Shown here piece by piece: positions 9,467 to 17,641 of a stretch of 64,000 bases of DNA; the first letter of the stretch is position 1, and each line of letters begins with the position of its first letter. The notes below the pieces were generated by a model. That model was given only the letters and a program-made list of their open reading frames with translations, ran no database searches and was not told the origin of the DNA. This stretch comes from Celeribacter persicus (GTDB lineage: Bacteria > Pseudomonadota > Alphaproteobacteria > Rhodobacterales > Rhodobacteraceae), in contig NZ_QAOH01000001.1 of NCBI RefSeq assembly GCF_003050785.1, positions 62,001 through 126,000 on the forward strand, written 5' to 3'. Made by a program: the position numbers and the translations under genes.

Positions 9467-10783
9467 TTAGGCCTTGCCGCGCAGCATGGCGTTATACGTG
9501 GCCTTCAGCGCCACCTCTTTCATCAGCCAGGAAATCCACAGCTCTTCGAGCGGCGGGATGATCCCCGGGAAGGAGGGCGTGAGGTTGTTGTTGTAGTCGA
9601 ACTCCACCAGCATGGCGCGGCCGATCTTGGTGATCATCGGGCAGGAGGTATAGCCGTTGTAGCTTTCCGACGGGTCGGAGCCTGCGATGGTGGAGACGAT
9701 CTGGTCCTCGACCACCGGCACCTGCCATTTCACGGAGGCGGCGGTTTTGCCCTTTGGCACACCGGCGACATCGCCGAGTGCCCAGATTTCCGGGTAGCGC
9801 AGGTGACGCAGCGTGGCCTTGTCGCATTCGACCCAGCCCTGATCGGTCCATTTGTCGGCCCAGCTCAGACCGGACTGACGGATCACCTCGGGGGCGCGTT
9901 GCGGCGGGATCAGGTGGATGTAATCGTAATCCATCTCCTCTTCACCGTTTTCGGTGTTGAAGGTCACGCGTTTCGCACCCGCGTCGATGGCTTTGACCGT
10001 ATGCTTGTAGACCGGTTCGATGTCGCGGTCGCCAAAGAGCATGCGTACTTTCTCCGACACGATCGGCACACCGAAGAGCGCGCCGTCATGGGCGCCATAG
10101 GTGATCTCCGCCTTGCCACGGTTACCCGCGCGGCGCAGGCGGTCGTCGATCAGGAAGGTGTGTTTGAGCGGTGCACCGGCGCATTTCATCTCGGTGCCGG
10201 GACGGGTGAAGATGCCATGACCGCCCTCCTCGATGAATTTGGAAGCCGCCTGCCAGGTCTTCGCGGCATATTCCGGCCCTGCGTAAAGCGCGCCAATGCC
10301 ATTCTGGCCAACCATGTCGAGCGAAAAGCCTTCGATGGCGTCGTGATCGAGGATGAGCCCCGGGGCCACGACGAGGAAATCGTAGGACAGGGTCTGGCCG
10401 CCCTCGGTCGATACGGTTTTCGCGACGGGGTCGATGGCGGCGGCTTTCTCCTGAATGAGGGTCACATCTTTAGGCAGCCAGTCGGTCGTCTCAGACAGTA
10501 CATAATCGGCGGGTTTCAGACCCGCCGCAACCAGCGTCAGGCCCGGCTGGTAGAGGTGGTTCTTGCGCGGGTCGATCAGGGTGATTTGAGCCCCATCGAG
10601 ACGCTCGACGAGGCGGTTGGCCAGGGCGGTGCCGCCAGCGCCGGCACCGATGATGACGATCTTGGCGTTGGTCTGAACGGTTGCGGCCCGGGCCTCACCG
10701 GAGGTGGCGGCGAGTGCCGTCGCTCCGGCGGCGAGGCCCAGAAAGCCCCGGCGGTTCACCGCGGGAGATTTGGGTGAGTGCAT
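9467..10783 (-). CDS. Tat-exported sulfide:quinone-reductase / flavocytochrome c sulfide dehydrogenase-like flavoprotein
   Basis: 438 residues. The N-terminus has a twin-arginine signal (NRRGFLGLAAGATALAA), so the folded FAD protein should be exported to the periplasm. A Rossmann motif IIGAGAGGTALANRL follows. Two cysteines lie in SQR-like contexts, KCAGAPLK and TSCPM; a third cysteine seen in classical SQRs was not found. The second FAD-binding segment contains EIWALGDVAGVPKGK. The likely role is oxidation of sulfide or another reduced sulfur species with transfer to the quinone pool. ATG 10783 is preceded by GGAGAG at good spacing; upstream in-frame ATGs fall in the promoter palindrome. The cytochrome bd genes, which encode a sulfide-tolerant quinol oxidase, lie immediately upstream on the same strand. 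Confidence 0.78.
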   Translation of the reverse strand: MHSPKSPAVNRRGFLGLAAGATALAATSGEARAATVQTNAKIVIIGAGAGGTALANRLVERLDGAQITLIDPRKNHLYQPGLTLVAAGLKPADYVLSETTDWLPKDVTLIQEKAAAIDPVAKTVSTEGGQTLSYDFLVVAPGLILDHDAIEGFSLDMVGQNGIGALYAGPEYAAKTWQAASKFIEEGGHGIFTRPGTEMKCAGAPLKHTFLIDDRLRRAGNRGKAEITYGAHDGALFGVPIVSEKVRMLFGDRDIEPVYKHTVKAIDAGAKRVTFNTENGEEEMDYDYIHLIPPQRAPEVIRQSGLSWADKWTDQGWVECDKATLRHLRYPEIWALGDVAGVPKGKTAASVKWQVPVVEDQIVSTIAGSDPSESYNGYTSCPMITKIGRAMLVEFDYNNNLTPSFPGIIPPLEELWISWLMKEVALKATYNAMLRGKA

Positions 10784-10800
10784 GTCTCTCTCCATATATT

Positions 10801-10818
10801 TGCATGCATATGTATGCA
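10801..10818. promoter_or_regulatory. Near-perfect palindrome in the flavoprotein promoter
   Basis: TGCATGCATATGTATGCA matches its reverse complement at 16 of 18 positions and is flanked by A/T runs. It lies 18-35 bp upstream of the chosen start, where a repressor would block RNA polymerase or the leader. Exported sulfide oxidases are often under ArsR-type persulfide sensors (SqrR/BigR), but this sequence does not obviously match a published box, so the factor is unassigned. Confidence 0.5.
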
Positions 10819-10833
10819 TATTTTTTGGTGCGG

Positions 10834-10862
10834 AAAATTCCGCCCACCGGCAGCGGGCGGAA
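10834..10862 (-). terminator. Terminator of the cydABX operon
   Basis: Read on the minus strand, an 8-bp perfect stem (10862-10855 with 10845-10838, 9-nt loop) is followed by TTTT. It lies about 70 bp after the cydX stop and separates the bd oxidase transcript from the flavoprotein promoter. Confidence 0.7.
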
Positions 10863-10875
10863 CAGTTTGATAAGC

Positions 10876-10908
10876 GCCCCGGGGATGGTGGAACGACATC
10901 TCCGGGGC
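10876..10908 (-). terminator. Second hairpin downstream of cydX
   Basis: An 11-bp stem with one wobble pair (10876-10886 with 10898-10908, 11-nt loop) directly precedes the T-run terminator. It has no T-run of its own, so it may stabilise the mRNA 3' end or assist termination. Confidence 0.45.
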
Positions 10909-10933
10909 AATGCCACCTGAAGAAGGGACGTAA

Positions 10934-11056
10934 TCAGGCGGTGTCGTCGTGCTCGTCTGCGAGGCGCGCGTCTTCGCGCATCTCAAGCCACATCGCGTTC
11001 AGAACGGCGAAGAGGGCGGCGAGCGGAAGCCCAAGAATCCAGGCGAAATACCACAT
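10934..11056 (-). CDS. cydX: Cytochrome bd oxidase small subunit CydX
   Basis: A 40-codon gene. The product starts MWYFAWILGLPLAALFAVLN and continues as one membrane helix with a short acidic C-terminal tail; the MWYFAWILG opening is the hallmark of CydX. The protein packs against CydA and is needed for stable haem loading and full quinol oxidase activity in characterised bd oxidases. AAAGGAG stands 6 nt before the ATG. It lies 14 bp after cydB and is followed by two hairpins, so it ends the cydABX unit. It is short enough to be missed by automated gene calling. Confidence 0.9.
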   Translation of the reverse strand: MWYFAWILGLPLAALFAVLNAMWLEMREDARLADEHDDTA

Positions 11057-11070
11057 AAGTCGCTCCTTTC

Positions 11071-12234
11071 TCAGTAGCTTTGAGCGTTGTTTTCAAGCTC
11101 TTCCTCGGTGACCTTGCCCCAGAGCACTTTGTAAACCCATGCGGTGTAGGCGAGGATGATCGGCACGAAAATAACGGCACAGATCAACATCACGAACAGG
11201 GTCAGATGCGAGCTGGAGCTGTCCCACACGGTGAGAGAGCTGTTCGGATCGACAGTCGAGGGCAGGATGAACGGGAACATCGTGAGCCCGACCGAGGAGA
11301 TGATGCCGGTGATACCGAGTTTGGACCACAGGAGCGTCGAAACTTCCTTGCCCTTGCGCAGCCCCATCACCGCCATACCGATGCCGAGGAAGGCAAGCAC
11401 CGGAGCGATCACGATCCAGGGACGGTCCGCATAGGCCTGCATCCAGGAGCCGCCATGGGTCACCTCGGACATCAGTGGGTTGGAAGGACCGTCCTTCACG
11501 ACCTCACCGACGATCTGGTAGCCTTTGATGCCGAGCGCGAGCCAGACACCCGCGAGCGCATAGGCTACGGCGGCGACAATACCCGCGACAGTGCCGATTT
11601 TCTGCGCCCGTTGCTGCACCACACCTTCGGTTTTCAGGCCGAGCCAAGCCGCACCATGCATCAGGAGCATGGAGAGGGAGACCACACCGGCCAAAAGCGC
11701 GAAGGGGTTGAGCAGAAGCAGGAGCTTCATGATCGCGTTGCCATCATAGCGCGGCATCAGCAAATCCGGGGTGATGTGGAAGGGCACGCCTTGCAGCACG
11801 TTGCCGACCGCGACACCGAAAATCAGCGCCGGAACCGCACCGCCCACGAAGAGGGCCCAATCCCAGTTGTTGCGCCAGCGCGCGCTCTCACGTTTCGAGC
11901 GGTATTTGAAACCGACCGGACGCAGGATGAGAGCCGCGAGGACGAGGAACATCGCCAGATAGAAACCCGAGAAGGACACCGCATAGAGCGGCGGCCAGGC
12001 CGCAAAGATCGCGCCACCGCCAAGGATGAACCACACCTGGTTGCCTTCCCAAACCGGGCCGATGGTGTTGATCACCACACGGCGCTCGGCATCGGTCTTG
12101 CCGACGAAGGGCAGCAGGGCGCCGACCCCCATGTCGAACCCGTCCGTGAGCGCGAAGCCGATCAGCAGCACACCGAGGAGCAGCCACCAGATCACGCGGA
12201 GGACTTCGAAAGTCATGAATTCATGCAGGATCAT
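11071..12234 (-). CDS. cydB: Cytochrome bd ubiquinol oxidase subunit II
   Basis: 387 residues, the usual length. It is a polytopic subunit of the bd-type terminal oxidase, which reduces O2 with quinol electrons at the inner membrane without pumping protons. Recognisable segments are the first helix with FALTDGFDMGVGALLPF, GPVWEGNQVWFILGGGAIFAAWP shortly after, and the C-terminal helix with YTAWVYKVLWGKV. It starts 6 bp after the cydA stop, with CGGAG about 10 nt before the ATG, and is followed by cydX. No truncation is seen. Confidence 0.95.
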   Translation of the reverse strand: MILHEFMTFEVLRVIWWLLLGVLLIGFALTDGFDMGVGALLPFVGKTDAERRVVINTIGPVWEGNQVWFILGGGAIFAAWPPLYAVSFSGFYLAMFLVLAALILRPVGFKYRSKRESARWRNNWDWALFVGGAVPALIFGVAVGNVLQGVPFHITPDLLMPRYDGNAIMKLLLLLNPFALLAGVVSLSMLLMHGAAWLGLKTEGVVQQRAQKIGTVAGIVAAVAYALAGVWLALGIKGYQIVGEVVKDGPSNPLMSEVTHGGSWMQAYADRPWIVIAPVLAFLGIGMAVMGLRKGKEVSTLLWSKLGITGIISSVGLTMFPFILPSTVDPNSSLTVWDSSSSHLTLFVMLICAVIFVPIILAYTAWVYKVLWGKVTEEELENNAQSY

Positions 12235-12240
12235 CGTTCG

Positions 12241-13854
12241 TTACTCCGCAGGTTCGGCCGCAAAGGGCCCTTTGCCATCATGGGTGCTCAGACGGTGGGA
12301 ATGGCGTTTCATCCATGCATCCGTTTCCTCGACATCCATATACGGACCTTTTTTGATATATTTGATCATCAGGCTCATCTCGATGATGAAGAGCACCGTG
12401 TAGAAGAGCACGAAGCCTGCAAGCGTGATCAGAAGATCGGTGATCGACAAGTGCGAGGCGGACAGAGCCGTCGGAAGCACGCCGTCCACGGTCCAGGGCT
12501 GACGCCCGAATTCCGCAACGAACCAACCGAGTTCGGCCGCGATCCACGGGGTCGGAATGATGACCACAGCCGCACGCAGCGCCCAGCGCGGGAATTGCAT
12601 GCCTCTGAAAGATGCCCGGTAGAAGAAGTAGAGCATCACGGCGATGAAGCTGAAGCCCAGAGCCACCATCAGACGGAAGGCCCAGAACAGCGGCCCGACG
12701 CCCGGAACAGTGTCATCGGCGGCCATGGCGATCTGCTCGTCAGTGGCCTGACGCGGATCGTCCACGTAACGTTTGAGCAACATGGCAAAGCCGAGATCGG
12801 CGGAATGTTCCTCGAAGGTCGCCCGCACTTCCGCCGGGGTCGCATCGCGCTGTTCGCGGATGGTCATCAGCGCATCGTAGGCGACGATACCGGACCGGAT
12901 CTTGTCATTGGCCTCGGCCACGAGCTGATCCACACCCGGAATTTCATTCGTGAGCGAACGCGTCCCGATCAGCCCCATCACATAGGGAATGTGAATGGCG
13001 TAATGGGTTTCACGCGCTTCGCGGTCCGGAATACCGACCAGCGTAAAGGAGGCAGGCGCTTCCTGAGTTTCCCACATGCCTTCGATGGCGGCGAGTTTCA
13101 TTTTCTGGGTGTGCGTGGCGGAATAACCCGACTCGTCGCCCAGAATGACGACGGAGAAGGCAGATGCCAGACCGAAGGCCGCCGCAATCGCGATGGAGCG
13201 ACGGGCCAGTTCCGTATGACGCCCCTTGAGCAGGTACCAGGCGGAGACGCCCAGAACGAAGACCGACGCGGTCACGTAGCCCGCAGATACGGTGTGCACG
13301 AATTTCGCCTGCGCCACTTCGTTGAAGACCACCTCAAAGAAGTTGGTCATTTCCATGCGCATGGAGTCCGGGTTGAACTCTGCCCCCACCGGGTTCTGCA
13401 TCCAGCCGTTTGCGATCAGGATCCAGAGCGCGGAGAAGTTCGAGCCGATGGCCACCAGCCAGGTGACGACCATGTGGGCGACTTTCGACATCTTGTCCCA
13501 GCCGAAGAACATCAGACCGACGAAGGTCGCTTCCATGAAGAAGGCCATGAGTCCCTCGATGGCGAGCGGCGCACCGAAAATGTCACCGACATAATGGCTG
13601 TAGTAGGACCAGTTCATGCCGAACTGGAATTCCATCGTGATCCCGGTGGCCACACCGAGCACGAAGTTGATCCCGAACAGTGTTGCCCAGAATTTCGTCA
13701 TTTGCCGCCAGATAGGCCGGCCGGTCATGACGTAGACCGTCTCCATGATCGCCACGATGATCGACAGACCAAGCGTGAGCGGCACGAAGAGGAAATGGTA
13801 CATGGCTGTCATCGCAAATTGCAGGCGGGACAGCTCAACGAGTCCGAACTCCAT
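12241..13854 (-). CDS. cydA: Cytochrome bd ubiquinol oxidase subunit I
   Basis: 537 residues, carrying the three haems and the quinol site. The N-terminus LSRLQFAMTAMYHFLFVPLT contains the haem b595 ligand His (H20), and the C-terminal part has GWFVAEFGRQPWTV. ATG 13854 is chosen because GGAAAGGAG precedes it and the family always begins near this MEFGLVELSR sequence; the open frame extends to 13947 without a plausible start. The upstream spacer carries an FNR-type box, consistent with induction at low oxygen. Confidence 0.95.
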   Translation of the reverse strand: MEFGLVELSRLQFAMTAMYHFLFVPLTLGLSIIVAIMETVYVMTGRPIWRQMTKFWATLFGINFVLGVATGITMEFQFGMNWSYYSHYVGDIFGAPLAIEGLMAFFMEATFVGLMFFGWDKMSKVAHMVVTWLVAIGSNFSALWILIANGWMQNPVGAEFNPDSMRMEMTNFFEVVFNEVAQAKFVHTVSAGYVTASVFVLGVSAWYLLKGRHTELARRSIAIAAAFGLASAFSVVILGDESGYSATHTQKMKLAAIEGMWETQEAPASFTLVGIPDREARETHYAIHIPYVMGLIGTRSLTNEIPGVDQLVAEANDKIRSGIVAYDALMTIREQRDATPAEVRATFEEHSADLGFAMLLKRYVDDPRQATDEQIAMAADDTVPGVGPLFWAFRLMVALGFSFIAVMLYFFYRASFRGMQFPRWALRAAVVIIPTPWIAAELGWFVAEFGRQPWTVDGVLPTALSASHLSITDLLITLAGFVLFYTVLFIIEMSLMIKYIKKGPYMDVEETDAWMKRHSHRLSTHDGKGPFAAEPAE

Positions 13855-13938
13855 TTTCCCTTGCTCCTTTCCTGCGAAAACATGTTTCGCAGATACACTT
13901 TTGTAACGCCGGATTAGAACGTCACACGCTGGGGTACT

Positions 13939-13952
13939 TTGACCCAAATCAA
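13939..13952. promoter_or_regulatory. FNR/FnrL-type box upstream of cydA
   Basis: TTGACCCAAATCAA matches the FNR consensus TTGAY-N4-RTCAA exactly. It is centred about 91 bp upstream of the cydA start, in the 164-bp spacer between cydC and cydA. Oxygen-dependent control of bd oxidase by FNR-type regulators is established in other bacteria; here it is inferred from the motif. Confidence 0.8.
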
Positions 13953-14018
13953 GAATGCCATATTATAGATGTATCTTAAAGTGACCGCGACATCGCGGCG
14001 CGCCCTCCCGTTTTCCGA

Positions 14019-15725
14019 TCACTTGCCCGTGATTTTGTCTGTGATCTCGCCTGTGATCTCGCCTGTGGTGTCGGAAACCTGAGAACCGACCTGCCCCCGC
14101 TGAAGATGCAGAACGCGATCCGCGGCCCCCTGTTCTTCGATGCGATGGGCTGCCATCAGCACCGCCGCGTGTGGCAAAGCGGCGCGAATCCCTCGCAAAA
14201 CCCGTTCCGCCGTCGCGTGATCGAGCCCTTCCGTGGGTTCGTCCAGCAGCAACACCTGTGGCCTGCGCAACACCGCCCGCGCCAGCACGAGCCGCCGCGA
14301 TTCGCCGCCCGAGAGGCCGGAACCACGCGGACCGAGCCGGGTTTCAAGCCCGCCCTTCCCTCGGATGACCCCATCGAGCGCCACCGCAGTGAGCGCCGCC
14401 CAAAGAGCTGCGTCATCGGCCTCAGGCGCCGCGAGACGCAGGTTTTCCGCAACCGCCCCCTGAATGAGTGCCGATCTTTGCCCGACGAGCGTCACCAGCC
14501 CGGGCAAACAACTTACAACGGGCTGATCGGCCAGCAAAACCTGCCCGGACAGAGGCCGGATCGCCCCCGCGGCAAGCAACAGAACCGTGCTTTTGCCGAC
14601 GCCGGAGGCACCTTGCAACGCAACCCAGTCGCCGGGCATCAGAGACAGGTTGAACCCCGAAATCACCGCGCGAGCCTCGCCACGTGCAAAGCTCACATCC
14701 TTGAAGTGGAGCGCCAGAGGACCGTCGGGCACATGCGTCGGCACCGGCTCGGACGGGGTCCGCATCTGCTCGTTCACACGGCGGGCTGCGCCGATCATAC
14801 GCCCGATCTCGGCCACGGCGCGACGCAGCGGCGCCACGGTTTCCATCAGCGCCAGTGCTGTGAAAAACCCGATGGCGGCGCGTGCGGGCGTGATCTCCCC
14901 CGCCTCGGCGAGTGTGCCGCCGATCCAGAGCGCCGCCGCCCCCGCCAGAGCGGAAACGACCATCAACGCGGCCCCGGCCTGACGCTCGCGGAAATCGGTA
15001 ACGGTGGCGGCGGCCTGACGACGGTCCTCCGCGTGCTGTGCATCGTCAAGTTGACGCGGCAGTTGCCCATAGACGGCGAGGTCTTCGCGGGTCGTAATCA
15101 GATCAATGAAGCGGCTGCGAAAGGCCTGCGCCGCCGCCTCGGCCCGCCGCGACGGCGTGCGGGCACGGGACATGCCCCAGAGCAGAACAGCGAAACCACC
15201 CAGCGTATAGATCGCGAAAACCGCCAGCGCCACGGAGGGGGCGACCAGCCAGGACAGAATGACAAGCGCGAGAAGCTGCGTCACGCCACCAGCGATCAGC
15301 GGCACGAAGAGGCGCAAAGGCACACCGTCGAGCGCATCGACATCGGCGAGAATGCGGTTGAGCGCCTGCGCACCCCGGAGCCGGATCAGCCGTTCATGCG
15401 AGCGCAGGGACAGCGCCGAGAGAAGCGCCACGCGCAGCCGCGCGAGTGCGCGCAAGGTGGCGTCATGGGTCAGCACCCGCTCGCCGTAACGCGTCGCCGT
15501 GCGGGTGATGGCGAGGAAGCGGACCATGGCGGAGGGGCGGAACACGTCGAAGACCGCGCCGACGCCCGCAAGCCCGGCGGCGGAGGCGGCGACGATGAAC
15601 CAGCCGGAGAGGCCCAGAAGCGCACCGCCCATGATCAGCACCAGCGCCGCGAGAAGAAGACCGCGCCGCAATGCCTTGGCCTCGCCTTGCATCATGACGC
15701 GGAAGATATGCCAGAGGTTACGCAT
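14019..15725 (-). CDS. cydC: Thiol reductant ABC exporter subunit CydC
   Basis: 568-residue ABC half-transporter: six N-terminal membrane helices, then an ATPase domain with Walker A GASGVGKST, signature LSGGESRRLVLARAVL and Walker B QVLLLDEPTEGLD. With CydD it exports cysteine/glutathione to the periplasm, which is needed for cytochrome bd assembly. It overlaps cydD by 8 bp. The last residues (TGEITGEITDKITGK) are encoded by 12-bp tandem repeats at 14029-14064, an odd low-complexity tail not needed for the fold. cydA follows after 164 bp. Confidence 0.92.
   Translation of the reverse strand: MRNLWHIFRVMMQGEAKALRRGLLLAALVLIMGGALLGLSGWFIVAASAAGLAGVGAVFDVFRPSAMVRFLAITRTATRYGERVLTHDATLRALARLRVALLSALSLRSHERLIRLRGAQALNRILADVDALDGVPLRLFVPLIAGGVTQLLALVILSWLVAPSVALAVFAIYTLGGFAVLLWGMSRARTPSRRAEAAAQAFRSRFIDLITTREDLAVYGQLPRQLDDAQHAEDRRQAAATVTDFRERQAGAALMVVSALAGAAALWIGGTLAEAGEITPARAAIGFFTALALMETVAPLRRAVAEIGRMIGAARRVNEQMRTPSEPVPTHVPDGPLALHFKDVSFARGEARAVISGFNLSLMPGDWVALQGASGVGKSTVLLLAAGAIRPLSGQVLLADQPVVSCLPGLVTLVGQRSALIQGAVAENLRLAAPEADDAALWAALTAVALDGVIRGKGGLETRLGPRGSGLSGGESRRLVLARAVLRRPQVLLLDEPTEGLDHATAERVLRGIRAALPHAAVLMAAHRIEEQGAADRVLHLQRGQVGSQVSDTTGEITGEITDKITGK
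14029..14064. repeat. 12-bp tandem repeat in the 3' end of cydC
   Basis: Three consecutive 12-bp units: GTGATTTTGTCT at 14029, then GTGATCTCGCCT at 14041 and at 14053 (the last two identical). A degenerate fourth begins at 14065. The unit length keeps the reading frame and produces a repeating TGEI/TDKI tail on CydC. Confidence 0.85.
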
Positions 15726-17409
15726 CGGCGATCTCCTCGATCGCGGGGGCGATCTCGATCACCCGATCCATTTTCGCGATGAGACGCGGATCGTGGGTGG
15801 CGACGATCAGGGTCGCCCCACGGGATTTGAGCGCCAGAAGCGCCTCGGTGACCCGGTCGGCGGTCTCTTGGTCCAGATCGGCGGTGGGTTCATCGGCGAG
15901 GACAAGATCGGGCATGGCCGCGAGGGCGCGGGCCAGCATGACACGGCGCGCCTCGCCGCCCGACAGACCGCCACCGGTTTCGCCGAGCACGGTCAGATCG
16001 CCTTTCGGCAGGGCGGCCAGAACGCCATCGAGCGCGGTGTCCGCGATCAGATCGGGGGTAAGGGCAGCCCCGAAGGCGATATTGTGGCGTAGGGAGCGGC
16101 CAAGAAACATCGGTGCCTGCGGCATCCAGCCGAGGCGTGCGCGCCAGGCGTCAGCGGTCTCCTCCGTCAGAGGTTGCCCTGCGACAGTGATCTGGCCGGA
16201 GGCCGGTTTCTCAAGCCCCGCGATCAGACGCAGAAGCGTGGTCTTGCCCGCACCCGACGGGCCGGAAAGCGCCACCCGCGCACCCGGAGCAATCTCCGTA
16301 TCGGGATAGGAAATCGTCCGCGCACCTCGCCGCGCGGTGAGATGGTGCAGCGCAACGGAGGCAGGACCGGCGAGCGGTGCGACCTTGGCCCCCTGCCCCA
16401 GAAGCGTCTCGGCCTCATGCTCTTCCCACTCCGCCAACTCGCCCGCGACGGCGAGGGCAGCGGCCTTGTCATGCCATGCGGCGGAAAGATCGCGCAGCGG
16501 CTGGAAATAATCGGGGGCCAACAGCAAAAGGAAAATCCCGCCCCAAGGCGTGATACCCGCACCGTAAGCACCCCATGAAATCTCACCCAGAAGCGAGAAA
16601 CCGACCCAAACCGCGACCATAGCAACACCAAGGGCAGCGAACAGTTCGAGCACGGTGGAGGACAGAAAGGCGATGCGCAGCACCGCCATGGTGCGCGACC
16701 GCAGATCGTCAGCAGCATGATCGAACCGGGCGATCAGACGCGGCGCGGCGCCCAGAAGCCGGATGTCGGCCAGAGCGGCCAGACGGTCGACCAGGAGATC
16801 GCCCAGAGAACCGATTTCCTGCATCTGCCGTTCGGAAGCCTCTTTCGCGGCATAACCGACGAGCGCCATGAAGAGCGGAATGAGCGGGCCTGCGATCAGG
16901 AAGACCAGCCCCACCGCCCAGCTTTGCCAGAACGCCAGCGCAAGAATGGCGAAAGGTACGGTCATCACCCGCATCTGCGCGGGCGCGTAACGGGTGATAT
17001 AGGGCAGAAGCGCATCGAGCTTTTCGCCCGCCAGCGCCGCCAGCGCGCCGGGACCGCCCAAAGGGGAATGTCCAGTGCTTTGCGCCTCGCGCGCGAGAAT
17101 ACGGGTGCGGGTCGTCGTCACGATGGACTGACCGGCGCGGAACAGAAGACCTTCGGCGAGATAGTTCAGGATGAGACGCAGGGCGGCAAAACCGAGAAAC
17201 CCGAGCGTGCCGATGAGAACCGAGACCCCGCCCTCGCCCAGAAGCAACCGGGAGAACAGCGCCGCCACCAAAGCAGCCTGTGGCAGCCACAACAGCGACG
17301 ACAGCGCGGTGAGCCGTGACGCCAGACGGATCGCTCCGGCTCCGGGGGTCAAAAGCGTCTTGAGCATCCGCTTGTCGGCGGAGGGCTGCTTTTTCGTCTC
17401 TCGTGTCAT
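15718..17409 (-). CDS. cydD: Thiol reductant ABC exporter subunit CydD
   Basis: About 563 residues; membrane domain followed by an ATPase with Walker A GPSGAGKTTLLRLIAG, signature GLSGGEARRVMLARAL and Walker B DLVLADEPTADLD. It is the partner of CydC in periplasmic export of thiols for bd oxidase maturation. The open frame reaches 17496. ATG 17409 (MTRETKKQPS) was chosen as the start, but 17367 and 17469 are alternatives and no strong ribosome site decides it. It is the first gene of cydDC-cydABX and is divergent from the arsenic operon across about 230 bp. Confidence 0.9.
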   Translation of the reverse strand: MTRETKKQPSADKRMLKTLLTPGAGAIRLASRLTALSSLLWLPQAALVAALFSRLLLGEGGVSVLIGTLGFLGFAALRLILNYLAEGLLFRAGQSIVTTTRTRILAREAQSTGHSPLGGPGALAALAGEKLDALLPYITRYAPAQMRVMTVPFAILALAFWQSWAVGLVFLIAGPLIPLFMALVGYAAKEASERQMQEIGSLGDLLVDRLAALADIRLLGAAPRLIARFDHAADDLRSRTMAVLRIAFLSSTVLELFAALGVAMVAVWVGFSLLGEISWGAYGAGITPWGGIFLLLLAPDYFQPLRDLSAAWHDKAAALAVAGELAEWEEHEAETLLGQGAKVAPLAGPASVALHHLTARRGARTISYPDTEIAPGARVALSGPSGAGKTTLLRLIAGLEKPASGQITVAGQPLTEETADAWRARLGWMPQAPMFLGRSLRHNIAFGAALTPDLIADTALDGVLAALPKGDLTVLGETGGGLSGGEARRVMLARALAAMPDLVLADEPTADLDQETADRVTEALLALKSRGATLIVATHDPRLIAKMDRVIEIAPAIEEIADA

Positions 17410-17625
17410 GCGCGCGTGATCCGACGATGGTTTTTTGCTTCTTGCGGTCTTGCTGGCACGTCCTGCCATGGGATGCAATCGTATGCCGTCCCGCAAAAGC
17501 CGCCTGCGTCGGGGTGTCTCACCTCAAACAGACCACAAAGGAGGCTTTCAGCGTGTCTCTTCCGTTTTCGCTCGCATCTCCAAAGGTGTCACAAAACTTT
17601 CACTTGGCTCAAACCTTATATTTCG

Positions 17626-17641
17626 ATAATTCGAGAATTAT
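17626..17641. promoter_or_regulatory. Palindromic operator overlapping the arsR-arsC start codon
   Basis: ATAATTC-GA-GAATTAT is a perfect dyad with 7-bp arms, and its last two bases are the first two of the ATG at 17640. The AT-rich dyad next to an ArsR gene fits an autoregulatory ArsR operator. Bound repressor would cover the start codon and leader. Confidence 0.7.

Noticed and set aside
11080-13917. 945-codon open frame on the plus strand opposite cydB and cydA
   Set aside because: The opposite strand encodes two textbook oxidase subunits. The frame is rich in Arg, His, Asp and Glu without any fold pattern, as expected for the antisense of GC-rich membrane-protein genes.
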